Shown here one piece after another: positions 45,881 to 57,262 of a stretch of 64,000 bases of DNA. Origin of the DNA: Prillingera fragicola (lineage: Eukaryota > Basidiomycota > Tremellomycetes > Trichosporonales > Trichosporonaceae). A model generated the notes under the pieces. The model ran no database searches and was not told where the DNA came from. It saw only the letters and a list, made by a program, of their open reading frames with translations. The stretch's first letter is position 1. The number at the start of each line of letters is the position of its first letter. The DNA is taken from contig BEDY01000001.1 of NCBI GenBank assembly GCA_002335605.1, positions 4,154,001-4,218,000 on the forward strand, read 5' to 3'. A program made the translations under genes and the position numbers.

Positions 45881-47354
45881 CTATTTACGCTTACCACCCT
45901 TGCGCTTCCTAGCCTTGGTCTCGGACGCGCCCACAGCTCCGTCGTTCATCCAACTGTCGTCCTCGGGCACGGCCGCCTCGGGAACAGCAGCATCAGCAGC
46001 AGCAGCGAGGACATCCTCGGCCTGCGCCTGGACCTCGGCAGCTGCTGCACGCGTAGCCGCGCGCGCCTTTTGTGCGACCTCGGAGGGCGCCTCAATGGTG
46101 TCGTCGCGCTTTTCCTCGTCGTCGTCGTTGGTCTCCTCGCGCCATTTCCAGAGCAGGCCGAGCTCGCCGCGCGCAAACGCCAGGAGGAGTGGGCCAAAGG
46201 TGCACGCCGGCGAGAGGTACAGGAGGGCAGGCTGGGCGCGCTCCTGGGTCTGCATTGCGATAATGGTCGCGACGAGGCCGGCAATGTAGGAGACGATGGC
46301 GGTCCAGAAGTAGGGCTTGCCAAACTTGCTGCGTGCTGTTACGTCGCGCGTCGGGTGGTTGGCGGCGTGGCGGGCAAGGTCGAAGCGGAGGCAGAGGGCG
46401 ATCACCAGGCCTGGAATGACGACGTCGCCGAGGCCAAGCATTGCAAAGTCGACCGAGCCGGCCTTGGGCGCCAGGAGCTTGATGGGGGCGTCGATTCCCT
46501 TGGCGACGGTGACCATCACGGGGGTATAGAAGACCTGGTCGTTAGCGAGTTCAAGACAAGTGTGGGCGAACAGATAGTCCTGCCCACACTGACACAGAAA
46601 CCAGACTCACCCAGAAGATGTCATAGACAAGGAGAAGCGCAAGAAGGAGAAACGCCGTGGGGAAGCCGTCCAGACGGAGCAGCGCGAGCGCACCGGTACC
46701 AAGACACAGGGCGAGGACATTGGTGAGGAACCAAGGCCGGCCAAGGGGCACATAGGCAATGGGGAGGACCGTAGCGGGAATGAGCGAGATGGCGGATCCG
46801 ATACGCATGGGCAGGTGGAAGACCTCTGCTCTTGTCAGTGTCAGAAGGCAATGGAAGACGCACGCTTGATGCCGGCACTGATGCGGACATGGTACACGGG
46901 CGACTCGCGGCCAATGAGGCGGAGCCCACCGTTGATAATGGAGGAAAAGGTCGTGTGGACGGCAAAGATGCCTGCTCCAGAGACTAAACCATCAGCGACT
47001 CTGCACCTGTAGCAGCAACTTACAGTAGACACCGAGCATGAGGTCAATCCACTTCTTGTCAACATACTTGATCAAGTACCACAGCCCGATCAGCGCACAA
47101 CTCCCGAGGATCGGGAACAGCAACGAGTCCATGAGAGTAAGCGTCTCGTCGAATTCACTCTCATCGTCGTCGTCCGCGTCGCTCTCGTCGTCAAAGACGA
47201 GCTTGTCGCGGCGGGCCTTGCGCGCTTTCCGCCTCCTCGCCCGGACGGCAGCCGGGGTGCGCAGGGACTTGAAGCTTCCCAGCGCTATAGGGAGGAGCGC
47301 CTGGGCGCCGAGGGCGACAAAGGAGGAGTAGGGAAAGGACTGGGCTTTCGACAT
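45881..47354 (-). CDS. Signal peptide peptidase, intramembrane aspartyl protease (439 aa)
   Basis: Four minus-strand exons: 47354-47024, 46983-46864, 46825-46611 and 46534-45881 (introns 40, 38 and 76 nt), giving 439 aa. Catalytic marks are LVYDIFWVFYTP (YD, Asp about 219), AMLGLGDVVIPG (GxGD, Asp about 259) and QPALLYLSP (PAL motif). The first cytosolic loop carries a strongly acidic run after a basic RRRKARKARRDK stretch. The C-terminal tail is Ala/Glu-rich and ends in a Lys/Arg cluster, compatible with ER retention. The enzyme cleaves signal-peptide remnants and tail-anchored proteins within the ER membrane. The exon 2-3 acceptor could be one of two nearby AGs; CAG at 46826-46828 keeps VFHLPMRIGS in frame. 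Confidence 0.93.
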
Positions 47355-49395
47355 TGGATGTGCCGCGGTGGACGGGGGATGGCGAGAGTCACAAAGTCAT
47401 TGGATGGACACTTACTGGACACGCGACTGCCAGCACACTGTCGACGCGCCGATTGTTGCTTTTGAAGTAGACAATTTACTTCCGCTAATACAAGGGGTGT
47501 AGTGACATTAGGAATGACCTGTTGTTGACACTACAGACCTACTTCTCGGTATCTCAGTGTTACTCCTATCACATCTGCCTACTCCATTCCTCGCCCATTG
47601 GCCACTGCTGGCATGACAGCGGAGACGATACCGGAGACTCCGACGAGTTGAGCAGCATGACTGTGCGGGCAGTCAGACCTACAGGGAAGGTGTTTCTGGC
47701 CACCAAACGTGCCCAAGCCTCGGAACCCGGTTCGCGACATCCCACTCGCCCTCTAGCCGTCCCTGAGGAGACTCTTTGCGTGAGATTGACGTGACTCGAG
47801 GACTCAGTTTCTCGGTAACGGTTACATGGAGTGTGGTAAGAAGGCAGCAGCGTGCAAGAGTGTGCCCAACTGACTTTGTGGGAGGAGGTTGTGGCCGACT
47901 GATAGGATCTGACTGTCATGAGCCTAGTCAGTGGCACTGGCATGATTGAGGTGAGTGTCACTGCGCCACTGCATGTTTCGGAGCCGCCGTATCTGACTAG
48001 TGTACAGTTGAGCTTGGCGAATGGGCCTATGGGCTGTGGTCGCGCCAGGGAGCTGGCGAGGGCAGTTGGCGAGAGTGACTGAGTATGCGGCTTTGGAGCT
48101 TTGTCATGGCGCTGGTAGCGCGTGTGGTGCTAACTGAACTCTGCTAACGAGCTTCTAAGATCTCTGGGTGAGTCTGTATTCTGTGCTGAGCCCGTGGTCC
48201 CGAAAGTGCACAACTTTTTGTGCCCATGTCTGAAACGGCATACATGTGCTGCTCTCACAGCACGCCAGACAGTGATCCTGCGATCCTAGCGGAACAGCGA
48301 GGAGTGCGAGGAGTGTGGTGAGATAGTCGGGTGCCCAGTGAAGGTGAACAAAGGGTTACAGGGGAGCACGGATCAGTAGTTTCCTGCGCCGCTGACGGCA
48401 TTGTTCTCGTCGTCGCCGGCTCTTTGTGCCAGTGCGCCAGTTACCTCTTCCTTTTGTGGGTAGGAGGGTGTTGCTTACGTGCTAATCTCATGTTTCTCTT
48501 GCCACTCTTGGCTGAGGGGTCCAAGGCCTGGACAACTGCGCCGCCTCGTCTCTATCGATTCGCACTGGGCCAGCTTCTCATGACCCCAACATCTACATCT
48601 GCAGGTCACAAACAATCCTCTTTCCCTGTCTGCAACTCATAACATCTACGTCCAGTCATGCTGAACAATGCTCTCTATTCTCGCACAGAAACGCTGACTG
48701 GACTGCACAGGCTCGGCAGGCAATGGCGCTCATGGATCCTCGTTCTCGCTTTGCATGCACCACGCTTGTCCAGCCCTGAGTCTGTGCTCCCCCGCACACT
48801 CCCTTCCGATGCCTTTTTCTCGTCCTTGCTTGCTGCCTCGTGAGGTGTACAGGTTGATTGCTTCTTCGTTGGCTTCATTTGAGCCATCTTTATCACCGTC
48901 ATCTCTTCTCATCTCGTCACTCCTTTGCCAGGGCGTAAGAAAGAACGCACCGCAGGGCAAACCACTTGCCCTGTTCTCTCTATTTGCAGACTCGCCTCTG
49001 CACGGCTCGGTGCTGACTGGGCAGTTCTTTTGAGCAGAGCTGGGGGCACTGTTCACCTCGCAGCTCTCACCCACGCCCCTTCCACTGGTTGGTTCTTACC
49101 GCCCTACAACATCTCCCCGTCGTCAGAGTTCAGTCACCTCCTTCTGCACCGGTCGACGTGGATCCCTCGACAACAACATTTCCAGTCAACACCCATCAAC
49201 TTTCGTTTTGCTCGTTCCCATCATTCCGTTCTTTTCAGCAGCCGCTGCCAGCTGCGCGCACTCGTTCAAAAAGTGGTCACCGTTCCCGCCTTCTTTCTCC
49301 TCTCCTCTGACGACCTCTCCACCCAAGGCTAAGCAAGCACCCACCTCTAGACCACACGTAGCCCCTCGCCTCCTCTTACACTCCTTGCGCAAAAC
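47355..49395. promoter_or_regulatory. 2-kb divergent spacer with pyrimidine-rich leader
   Basis: Between the signal peptide peptidase start and the next plus-strand gene. The half near 48500-49390 is strongly C/T-rich on the plus strand, as expected for a long 5' leader of the 49396 gene. Several open frames of about 60-135 codons exist without domains. I see no tRNA or tandem repeat. Confidence 0.35.
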
Positions 49396-50902
49396 ATGCA
49401 CTTTGTCGAGTGGCTATGCGCTTTTGGAAAATCTTCAAGTGATGTAAGTTGGGCAGGTATGCTGTGGCAGCTGATACCAGGATGAGCACAAGCAGCTTCT
49501 CGAAGGACCAAGCCAGGCTTCCTATTCTGGAAACGCGCAGTCGTGGGTCGAAGCCGAGCCTCTGAGTGGCCGCCACTTTCCTCCCCCAGATATCATTCTC
49601 TCGGCACCTGGCCGGCGTTCGCGTCCATTTGAGTTTCTGTCCACGCTGATACCCGGCCCGTGGACGTCGACCTGCCACGCTCAGGCCAGCTCTTCTGGAT
49701 CCTTGACACAATGTTATGCGTCTAGTGGTCGAGCACCGAGCATCATTGAACAAGCCGAGTCACGTCGCCAGTGGCGCCTTGCCGACGCCGAGCGCAAGGA
49801 GGCGCAGTCGCGGATACACCGCATCATCACCGAGCAGTATGGCAAGTGAGTACTACCACGGGGCTCAGGCGGGATTGGCATGCTGACATTGACCAGCCGC
49901 ATGCACAAGGTAGAGCGCGGTGTTGGCAGGTCTCAGCCTGTTAGTGGTCTCTTTAAGTCGCACGCAACCCATGCCAACGGACCGCCCAGCCGTTCGCCCA
50001 GCATTGCCAACTCGCCCTTTGCCCACGACGACAGCCACTCTCTAGGTGATCACGGCCACGAGCACGAGTCACCCGGCGTAGCTGGTCTGCTTTACATCCC
50101 AGCCGGCCACGATCAAGCCCTCGTGTATCACACTCCAGTGGACCACATCAACATGCCTTGCCCCAAACCAATGACCCAGTCGATTCCAACCGAGTCGCTA
50201 CAATCACTCTCCCGCTCGACACTCTTGTCTTGCACGCCAAGCACACGCGAACCCCCCGCACAGCCCCTCGCGATCCTATCGCCTATTCTAGGCTACAAAC
50301 CCCTCTCGACCTCCCCGCAGCCCACCCCCGTGCCACTGTCAGAACGCGGCCGCCGCGGGGCTATGCACGTCAATCGCGACGACGTCTCGCGCTCCGTCGC
50401 GCACATGCTGTTCAATTTTGGTCAAACTGCCACGCCCCGAGCAGCCAGCGTCTTCTCGCAGGCTGCGCCGACGCTGGGTCACGCCACGCCGCCGTCACTT
50501 GGAATAGAGAGCGCGCCGCCCGTGGCGCCCATTGCACAACCAACCGAGAGCCTGCACGACATGGGCGAGCTGCACCTGACCTCGGACACGAGCTGCGAAG
50601 CCTCCCCCGCGCCGAGCATCGCCGAGCCGCGCGGTCGGCAGGCGGGCCGCGGCGCGCGACGCGGGAGTCCTCCCTCAAGCTCGAGCCGGCTCCTTTGCCG
50701 TTCTCACGACTTGCTGCCCGCCGAGGAGAAGCACCACCCCGTGGGAGGGGCAGAGGACGATGAGGGCCTAGGCGTGGTGTACAAGGAGATAGGCCTGCAT
50801 GGCCTGCCTGGGCTGGTGTCCCCGCGCTTGAGGAGGGGCGGGCATAGGCGCCAAAGGAGCGCGCGTGGTGTGGCGTACTTTGATGTTGAGAAGAGTGTCT
50901 AG
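49396..50902 (+). CDS. Unidentified Ser/Pro/His-rich protein (about 472 aa)
   Basis: Three exons, 49396-49443, 49481-49845 and 49897-50902 (introns 37 and 51 nt), are phase-consistent and give 472 aa. I do not recognise the family. The N terminus MHFVEWLCAFGKS is hydrophobic. A charged, probably helical segment (RRQWRLADAERKEAQSRIHRIITEQYG) spans residues about 108-136. The rest is Ser/Pro/His-rich and probably disordered, with short runs such as LSPILGYKPLST and HMLFNFGQT. The last 45 residues are basic and end GVAYFDVEKSV. A separate open segment reading RVAYFDVEKSV-like could be a conserved tail. No signal peptide or membrane span is clear. Codon use resembles neighbours. Real but lineage-restricted is my best reading. 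Confidence 0.6.
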
Positions 50903-51237
50903 ACCCGAAATGACCATGCCTGGCTGTACAGCAGCCACGACCGACGCCGACGACAACTACATGTCCTAATTGATGAACGCGCCATGTACAGCGGCGCACC
51001 AAATGTCACGCAGCACGCCAACGAGGAAGAGCAAGCTATAACTCTGGCGCGCCCCTGCAACTCCTGGAGCGGCCGAGTTTCCTGTCTCGACAATCTGTAC
51101 CATACATCACTCCTATCCTCATTGTCATTTTATAGGATACCGACCCCAGACCCGGGTCGTGAGCTTTGCCTGTGCGATGCATGTGGTGTATCTGCCGCCT
51201 CTACTGTACAACATATCTCTCCACCAGCGTGAAGAGC
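50903..51237. other. Convergent spacer before ELP6
   Basis: About 335 bp between two 3' ends. No feature is supported. Confidence 0.3.
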
Positions 51238-52095
51238 TCAGAGAAACCCCCTCCCAGTCCCCTTGGCGAACACCTTGACGCCCCCCGGCTCAAGACGATA
51301 CTGCAGCGGCTGACTCCTCGGCACCCCGACACCCCGTCCACGGAGGACATGCACCGAGACCTCCCCACTGACATCCCCACTCCGTCCCGTCGCCAGCCCA
51401 CACACGCGCCACCACACGTCCGCAACACGGAGGCCGGCGTAGAGCAGCGCGGCATCCTCCCCCGCCGGCCGGCCGGTCGACTCGCCGGGCGCGTCGGGGG
51501 TCAAGGGGAGGGCGTCGGCGTGGAGTGTCGTCACGAGGGCTGCGTTTGAGGTGCGTGCTGCGGCGAGGGCGGCGCGGACGAGGCGCGTGGTGGTGCAAGC
51601 GGGGACGCCGAGGGAGGTCAGTGTTGAGAGGCCGTCGAGGAGGATCAGCGCGGTGGGCTCCGCCTGTGCCCCTGCCGCTGGGGCTGGGAGGGCGGCGAGG
51701 GCGGCAATGAGCGCGGCGTAGGTGGGTTGCAGGTCTGGGGTCCCAGAGGAGGTGAAGAGTGGTGGAGAGCTTGAGGCAGCGGTGGGGGGGAGGGCGGAGG
51801 GGGTGATGTGCGTGAACGACGGTGCTGAGCGCGGGAGCGGTGTGCCGAGGCGACGCAGAACGGCGTCCCATGACGCACGTCCTTCGGCGCGCAGGTCGAT
51901 CCAGATTACCTTTCAGTCAGCTTGGCTCGCGCCGAGGAGACTCACCGGGACCTTGCGCTGGATAGCGGCAATGACGAGGTGGTACAGGGTGAAATTTGAG
52001 GACGCACTCAGCATGTCGCTGATGACGAGGTGCGAGCCGGCGGGGGGCAGGGTGTTGTCCCCCTCAAAGGCGAGGTGGGGCGACAGGATTGTCAT
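51238..52095 (-). CDS. ELP6: Elongator complex subunit ELP6 (about 273 aa)
   Basis: Two minus-strand exons, 52095-51946 and 51909-51238, with a 36-nt intron, give about 273 aa from the first ATG in frame. The RecA-like fold of the Elp4-Elp5-Elp6 ring is suggested by GSHLVISDMLSASSNFTLYHLV, VPVIWIDLRAEGRASWDAVLRRLG, ALILLDGLSTLTSLGV and the end QPLQYRLEPGGVKVFAKGTGRGFL. Elp6 carries no true Walker motifs in this family. With Elp4 and Elp5 it forms a hexameric ring that binds tRNA for wobble-uridine (cm5U) modification. The conserved frame stays open upstream (PFNSLNPG), so the true start may lie in an additional 5' exon. The tRNA-Asp gene begins 134 bp upstream. Confidence 0.85.
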
Positions 52096-52229
52096 GCCGG
52101 GGTTGAGGCTGTTGAATGGTGTATTGTTGTCATGTCGAACAAAGTTCAAAGGTTGGACATGACTTCTGACGACAACATGACCCTGTGGTTGTTCTGCTCA
52201 ACCGCCTTGGGGTGGTAAAACTGCATCAA

Positions 52230-52311
52230 TTCTTGTTCGTATAACGGTTAGTATGCTCGCTTGTCATTCACATGATCGCGGGAGATCGGGGTTCGATTCC
52301 CCGACAGGAAG
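52230..52311 (+). tRNA. tRNA-Asp(GUC) with 10-nt intron
   Basis: The acceptor TTCTTGT pairs with ACAGGAA (one wobble), and G follows as discriminator. The D-arm is GTAT...GTAT. The anticodon stem CTCGC/GCGGG encloses TTGTCA, anticodon GTC, then a 10-nt intron and the final loop C, again at position 37/38. The T-arm CGGGG-TTCGATT-CCCCG is perfect and supplies the B box. A T-run follows about 5 bp downstream, consistent with a Pol III terminator. Confidence 0.92.
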
Positions 52312-52465
52312 CTTTCCTTTTTGCCTCTCTCCACCCCCTTCACAACTTTGAACACTGAATCTGCCTGCGAGCGCGCCAATGCTTCTGCTGAGTGGTATAC
52401 ATGGCCATGCTAAATGCGAGATATCGCGAATGAAGAGATGATAGGTGACCCAAAATGATAAACCC

Positions 52466-55400
52466 TTAGACAGCAGCCGTGGCACTCCCACACCTAGCAC
52501 ACAGCGCATCCGGCGCGTCGGCAGTGTAGAGCCAGCATCGCGGACACTGGTCCGCGGGCGCCGGGACGAGGGTGAGGCTCGCGACGCCGCGGGGCGTCTC
52601 GGCCGTCCCCACGAGGCTCCATTTCGGCGCGCCTGTTGGTGGGCCGAAAGTGACGGACGACACGCCGAGGATGCTCGGCAGCTCCGCGTCGTGGGCGCGG
52701 AGTGCGGCTGTGAGCTCGGCGTCGGCGGAGAGGTGGACTGCTGCTTCTGCTGGTTTTGTGACGTGTTTGGCCTGGCGGGCAGTCTCGAGGAGGGAGAGGA
52801 CTTCGGAGCGGAGGGCGAGGAAGGTTGGCATTTGCGTGCCAGCTGATGTGTCTACTGTGGCTGTAGGCGTCCATGGTTCGAGAAAGACGGAGGGTTTCCG
52901 CGCACCTGCGGCCTCGTAGACTTCCTCTGCGAGGTTGGGCACGATGGGGGCCACGAGCTTGAGCATAGTCTGCAGGGTGTGGTGGAGGGTGGCGATGACC
53001 GCTTGGCGGCGTGCGCTGGTGGTGGGGTCGCAGTAGAGCGTGTCCTTGATTACGTCAAAGTAGAACGAAGAGAGGGTCGAGGAGGTAAAGGAGGACACTG
53101 AAAGCAGGACCTTGTTAAAGGTGAACTCGTCGTAGCCTTCCTTGGCCGTTGCTTCGAGAGCAGCGAGCTCGGAGAGAATGTACCTGTCGACGAGCGAGAG
53201 GTCTGCCTTGTCCAGCGGGAGTGGGGACGCGTTTGCCGTGTTACCGAGCATGAACCGCAGGGCACTCCGAAGCTTACGCAGCAGCTCGGCCGCATGCGAG
53301 ATACTCGACGGCCCAATCGATGCGTCGCGGGTGTAGTCCACGCCAGCAGCCCAGACACGCAGCGTGTCGCTGCCGTACGCGGGCGTGCTCTTTGTCCCGT
53401 GGATAATCTCCATCGGCGACAGACCGTTACCCATCGACTTGCTCATCTTTGCACCAGCCTCGTCGGTCGTGAACCCGTGCGTGATGAGGTTGGCGTACGG
53501 TGCCCGCGGCTTGCCCACGCCCTGAAGCGCTGCCAGGCGCGTGAGGAAGGACGACTGGAACCAGCCGCGGTGCTGGTCCGAGCCCTCCAAATACACGTCT
53601 GCGAGCGGCTCAGTGGCCGGGCGGAGGTTGGCGGCCTCGATGAGCGACCAGGAGGTTCCAGAGTCAAACCACACGTCGAGCGTGTCGTACCCGCGCGTAA
53701 ACTCGCCAGTCTCGCCGGGAGGGATAAAGTCGTCGACGGGGCCAGACCACCAGTGGTCAACGCCCTTGGCGTCGAGGACCGAGATGATGTGGTCGAGCGA
53801 TTTCTCCGAGAGAAGCGGCTCGCCGGTCGCGTTGAACAAGGCAGGAATAGGCACACCCCAGCTGCGCTGACGAGAGATGCACCACTCGGAGCGCGACAGG
53901 ACCGTTGCGGACAGACGGTTACGCCCGGTTGCAGGGACAAAGTTCACGGCCTCCATTGCCTCGACCGCCGACTCCTTCAGACTCTCCACATCAGCAAACC
54001 ACTGCGGTGTAGCGCGGATAATGATCGGCTGCTTGGTCCTCCAGTCACAAGGGTAGCGGTGCTCAATCTTCTCCTCGGCAAGAAGAGCATTCTCAGCCTT
54101 GAGTAGCTCGACGACAGCCTTGGATCCAGCGCCCAGCACAGGCTTGCCGAGCAGGTTCTCAGCCTTGACGCCGCCCCACGAGAGGACTTCCTGGGTGAAG
54201 CACCCGTCGTCGTCAATTGGGCACCGGAGCTCGGTGATCGCCATGCCGTTCGCGAGGAACGCGTCATAGTCCTCGTGTCCGTGGGCGGGGGCAGAGTGAA
54301 CTAGACCAGTTCCGGACTGGGACGTGACATGGTCCCCAGCAAAGATTGCTGGGCGAGCCTCGGGAGAGTCGGCGGTGTGAAAGAGGTGCGTGTACCGTGT
54401 GCCCACCAGGTCAGCGCCGGTCATCTTGTCCACGACCGTCATCTCGCCGAAACGCTTGGACAGCTCCTCGAGAAGCTCGACGGCGACGACGAGGAGGCGG
54501 CCGTTGTTTAGCACAACGGCATAATCGATCTCGGGTCCTGCGGCGACACCCTGTCGTCAGCCCACTCTCGCAGTAGCAACCCACCATATTGCCGGGCAAA
54601 CTCCACGGCGTGGTCGTCCAAATCGCCAAGCTCAACGTTGCCTCTGGCGCGCTCTCGCGGCCCTTGGCAAACGCAGTCTTCAACCGCAGTGTCATGTCCT
54701 CCTCAGCCACGGGGAAGGCAACGTAGACCGAGTTGGACTTGAGGTCGGCATACTCGAGCTCGGCTTCGGCCAGTGCTGTGCGCGATGATGGGGAATAGTA
54801 GGTCGGGCGGTGGCGGTGCGTGATGAACCCCTTTGACACCATCATGCGGAACAGCTTGAGCTGCCTAATCTCGAACCCGTGGTCTTTCCGTCAGAGGCAC
54901 GCCTCCACGGGAGGGGAAACTTACCAAGAGTGCGGTACACGCCGTCCTTGTTGTCCCAGTCGGCCATGACGCCGAGCTGCTTCATCTCGGCCTTTTGCAC
55001 GTCAATGGCTTGGAGGGCAAACTTGCGTGCTTCCTGGCGGACGGCGACGGGGTCGAGCGACGTGTGCGATTTCTGCTGTCAGCTTGGGTAGAGCGGTCTA
55101 AAGCTTACGCCTAACGCGGCGAGAGCTTTGTGCTCGATAGGCAAGCCATGGCAGTCCCATCCCGGAATATAGCTGGTCGTCAGTGGGTCGCTCTGTGTCT
55201 TCCTCGCTCGACATACTGGACTTTGTTGCCGCGGATGACGTTGTAGCGGTTGATAATGTCCTTGAGAATCTTGTTCAGAGCGTGTCCTGCTGCGTTTAGT
55301 GCTGTTCTGGATCAACACTGGAGCTACTCACCCATGTGCAAGTTGCCGTTGGCGTATGGGGGTCCGTCATGGAGGACAAACACTGGTCCCTCGTTGGACT

Positions 55401-55697
55401 TGAACTGGAGGTATCAGCTAGCCACCGCCAGCTACAGCTTGCGCAACGTACCTGCTCGCGGTAGAGCTCATGACTAGACCTGTCACGGTACTTTGCTTCC
55501 GCGGCAGGTGCATTCTTTTGCCGCAAAGGAAGGCTCGTCTTGGGCAAGAGAAGAGTGGACGAGTAAGCCTTGTTCTTGTCCTTGCTAGCTGCTGTGCTGG
55601 CTTGGCGGAGAAGTAGCGATGAGCTGGACACGGCAGTAATTCTTCCCAGCTGGTGTGAGCATCTTGGCCGCAGAGTGAATGATGCGAGCCTGCTCAT
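52466..55697 (-). CDS. ISM1: Mitochondrial isoleucyl-tRNA synthetase (about 994 aa)
   Basis: Seven minus-strand exons: 55697-55452, 55404-55332, 55286-55217, 55172-55109, 55072-54925, 54883-54585 and 54550-52466 (introns 47, 45, 44, 36, 41 and 34 nt), giving 994 aa. The N terminus (MSRLASFTLRPRCSHQ, then Ser/Arg/Leu-rich) is a typical mitochondrial presequence. Class I marks are HMGH at residues 105-108, split by an intron; YIPGWDCHGLPIEHK; the editing-domain entry IWTTTPWSLPGNM; and GAKMSKSMGN (KMSKS about 668-672). The C terminus holds a zinc-type CPRCW...CARC pair. It charges mitochondrial tRNA-Ile. Introns 2 and 4 end in CAGCAG tandem acceptors, so single-Gln variants are possible. Two other frame-compatible acceptors were rejected because they broke family motifs. 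Confidence 0.95.
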
Positions 55698-57262
55698 GGC
55701 GGCAGAGGTGTGGATGATGTGCTGTTCCAGTTGTTGCTGTTCAGAAAGTCACGACGGCCAGACCAAGGTGGAGGGGAGTCGGCCGTGGGAGAGTTGATAA
55801 GGAGTGATACCGTATCAGAGAACGTAGTAGGCGTTGCAAGTGCTAGCATGCCTACAGTTCATGGACAGCGGAAGCAATTGTATCACTGCATGCCCAAACT
55901 GGTCATTCTGTGCCCGACCATGTGGCCATTTGATCCCTTGTACTAGCGCGAGTGATTTTTCTTCCAATGCGACCACTGTATGGGCCAGGCGGGGAGCAGC
56001 CCAAGGCGAGGAGCGTGTGAGTGACCCTGAAGCAGCAGAACCTCGTACCTTTTTACCCACAGACTAGACCCTGCAGGAACTCGTTTGTACCGGGACGGGT
56101 CAGTCCGGCATGCGCCAGGGGGCAGGAGCGGCAGGACGACAAGGTCAGCTGGTGCAGGAAGCGCGGCCTGTCGCCGACAGGGGTAAACCCGTCTGCGAGG
56201 AGGGTATGGGTATTTTGTTTTGTACATAGTAGCATTCTACTCCAGCAGGTGGTCCCTTGATACCGTAGGCACGAGTACAGAACCCGGTACGGGGAGGACT
56301 GCTGCTGCTGCTGTGGATTGAGTCCAGGGCATGCTGAAACGCCGAGTCCCTGACATTCTGATGGACCAAAAAGGTTGACGATCAACTCAAAAGTCGCTAG
56401 CGGCAGAGTCGTGGGCTGCGCTGCCGTCCCTTGGGCAAAGTACGCTGCCCTTCCCGCGCCTCGGGCCTCGCCCCTCCTCCGTGTACACCACCACTGCACC
56501 CACCCACCCACCACACCCACCCACCATGCATGAACCCTTCCCCCCTTGGCCTCCAAACACCAGACACCATGCAATGACTACCAGTCGTCGTGTCTGCTTC
56601 ATCATCATCCTCCTCCTCTTCTTGTCCACACCACATTACATTTAATCCATCTACTTCTCGTCTCTTGTCCATTCACACCAGCGGCAACACCCTCCGCCCC
56701 ACCTCTCTCCCTCTCCTCGTCCTCACCTGGGCAACAAGATCAACAAACCAGGTCCCGCCCAACTTCGGACATTAAACACTCGTCCCACCCAGTGTTTACC
56801 GACTACATCTATCTGTTGCTGCATCTCATGCTGCAATAGTACACATCCCAACACTCTGTGTGCATACGCCCCCAGTCTCCTGTAATCGCTCCCTCCCCCG
56901 ACTCTTGTCTTATATTACACATCGACCGCAACAACAACCCCAGATCCATCCGCCGGGGTGTTTGTGTCGTTACGCACGGGAGTGTCCACCAAAACATTGC
57001 TGCACCAAATCCACAATCAACAACCACCTCGTTCATAGAAGGCACTACCCCCAGGTTTGTCTCCTATCGTCCGTGTACCCTTGCCTGCATTGTCACAGCG
57101 CAAGCCACAACCCCGACACTCCGACCCCGTACTTGCTTGTTTGGACCATTCCACTGCGTTTCCGGCGCCATCGGTGAGTAAGGGTGCCACACGAGTGACC
57201 TGCTTCGTTTGGTCCTCCCATTGTACTCGGAACAGTCCCACTGACATCTATAAAAGCGAGCC
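55698..57262. promoter_or_regulatory. Divergent promoter and long leader of the zinc-finger gene, with probable 5'UTR intron
   Basis: A 1.56-kb spacer. From about 56460 to 57170 the plus strand is C/T/CA-rich, like a long leader. A strong donor GTGAGTAAGG at 57174 and a CTGAC branch-like site plus AAAAG acceptor ending at 57256 define a likely 83-nt intron just before the ATG. Splicing would place the ATG six bases downstream of the junction. I see no supported gene in the spacer. Confidence 0.45.

Noticed and set aside
57249..57256. TATAAAAG just upstream of the zinc-finger gene ATG as a TATA box
   Set aside because: It is only about seven bases from the ATG and is better explained as the 3' end of a 5'UTR intron with a CTGAC branch site.
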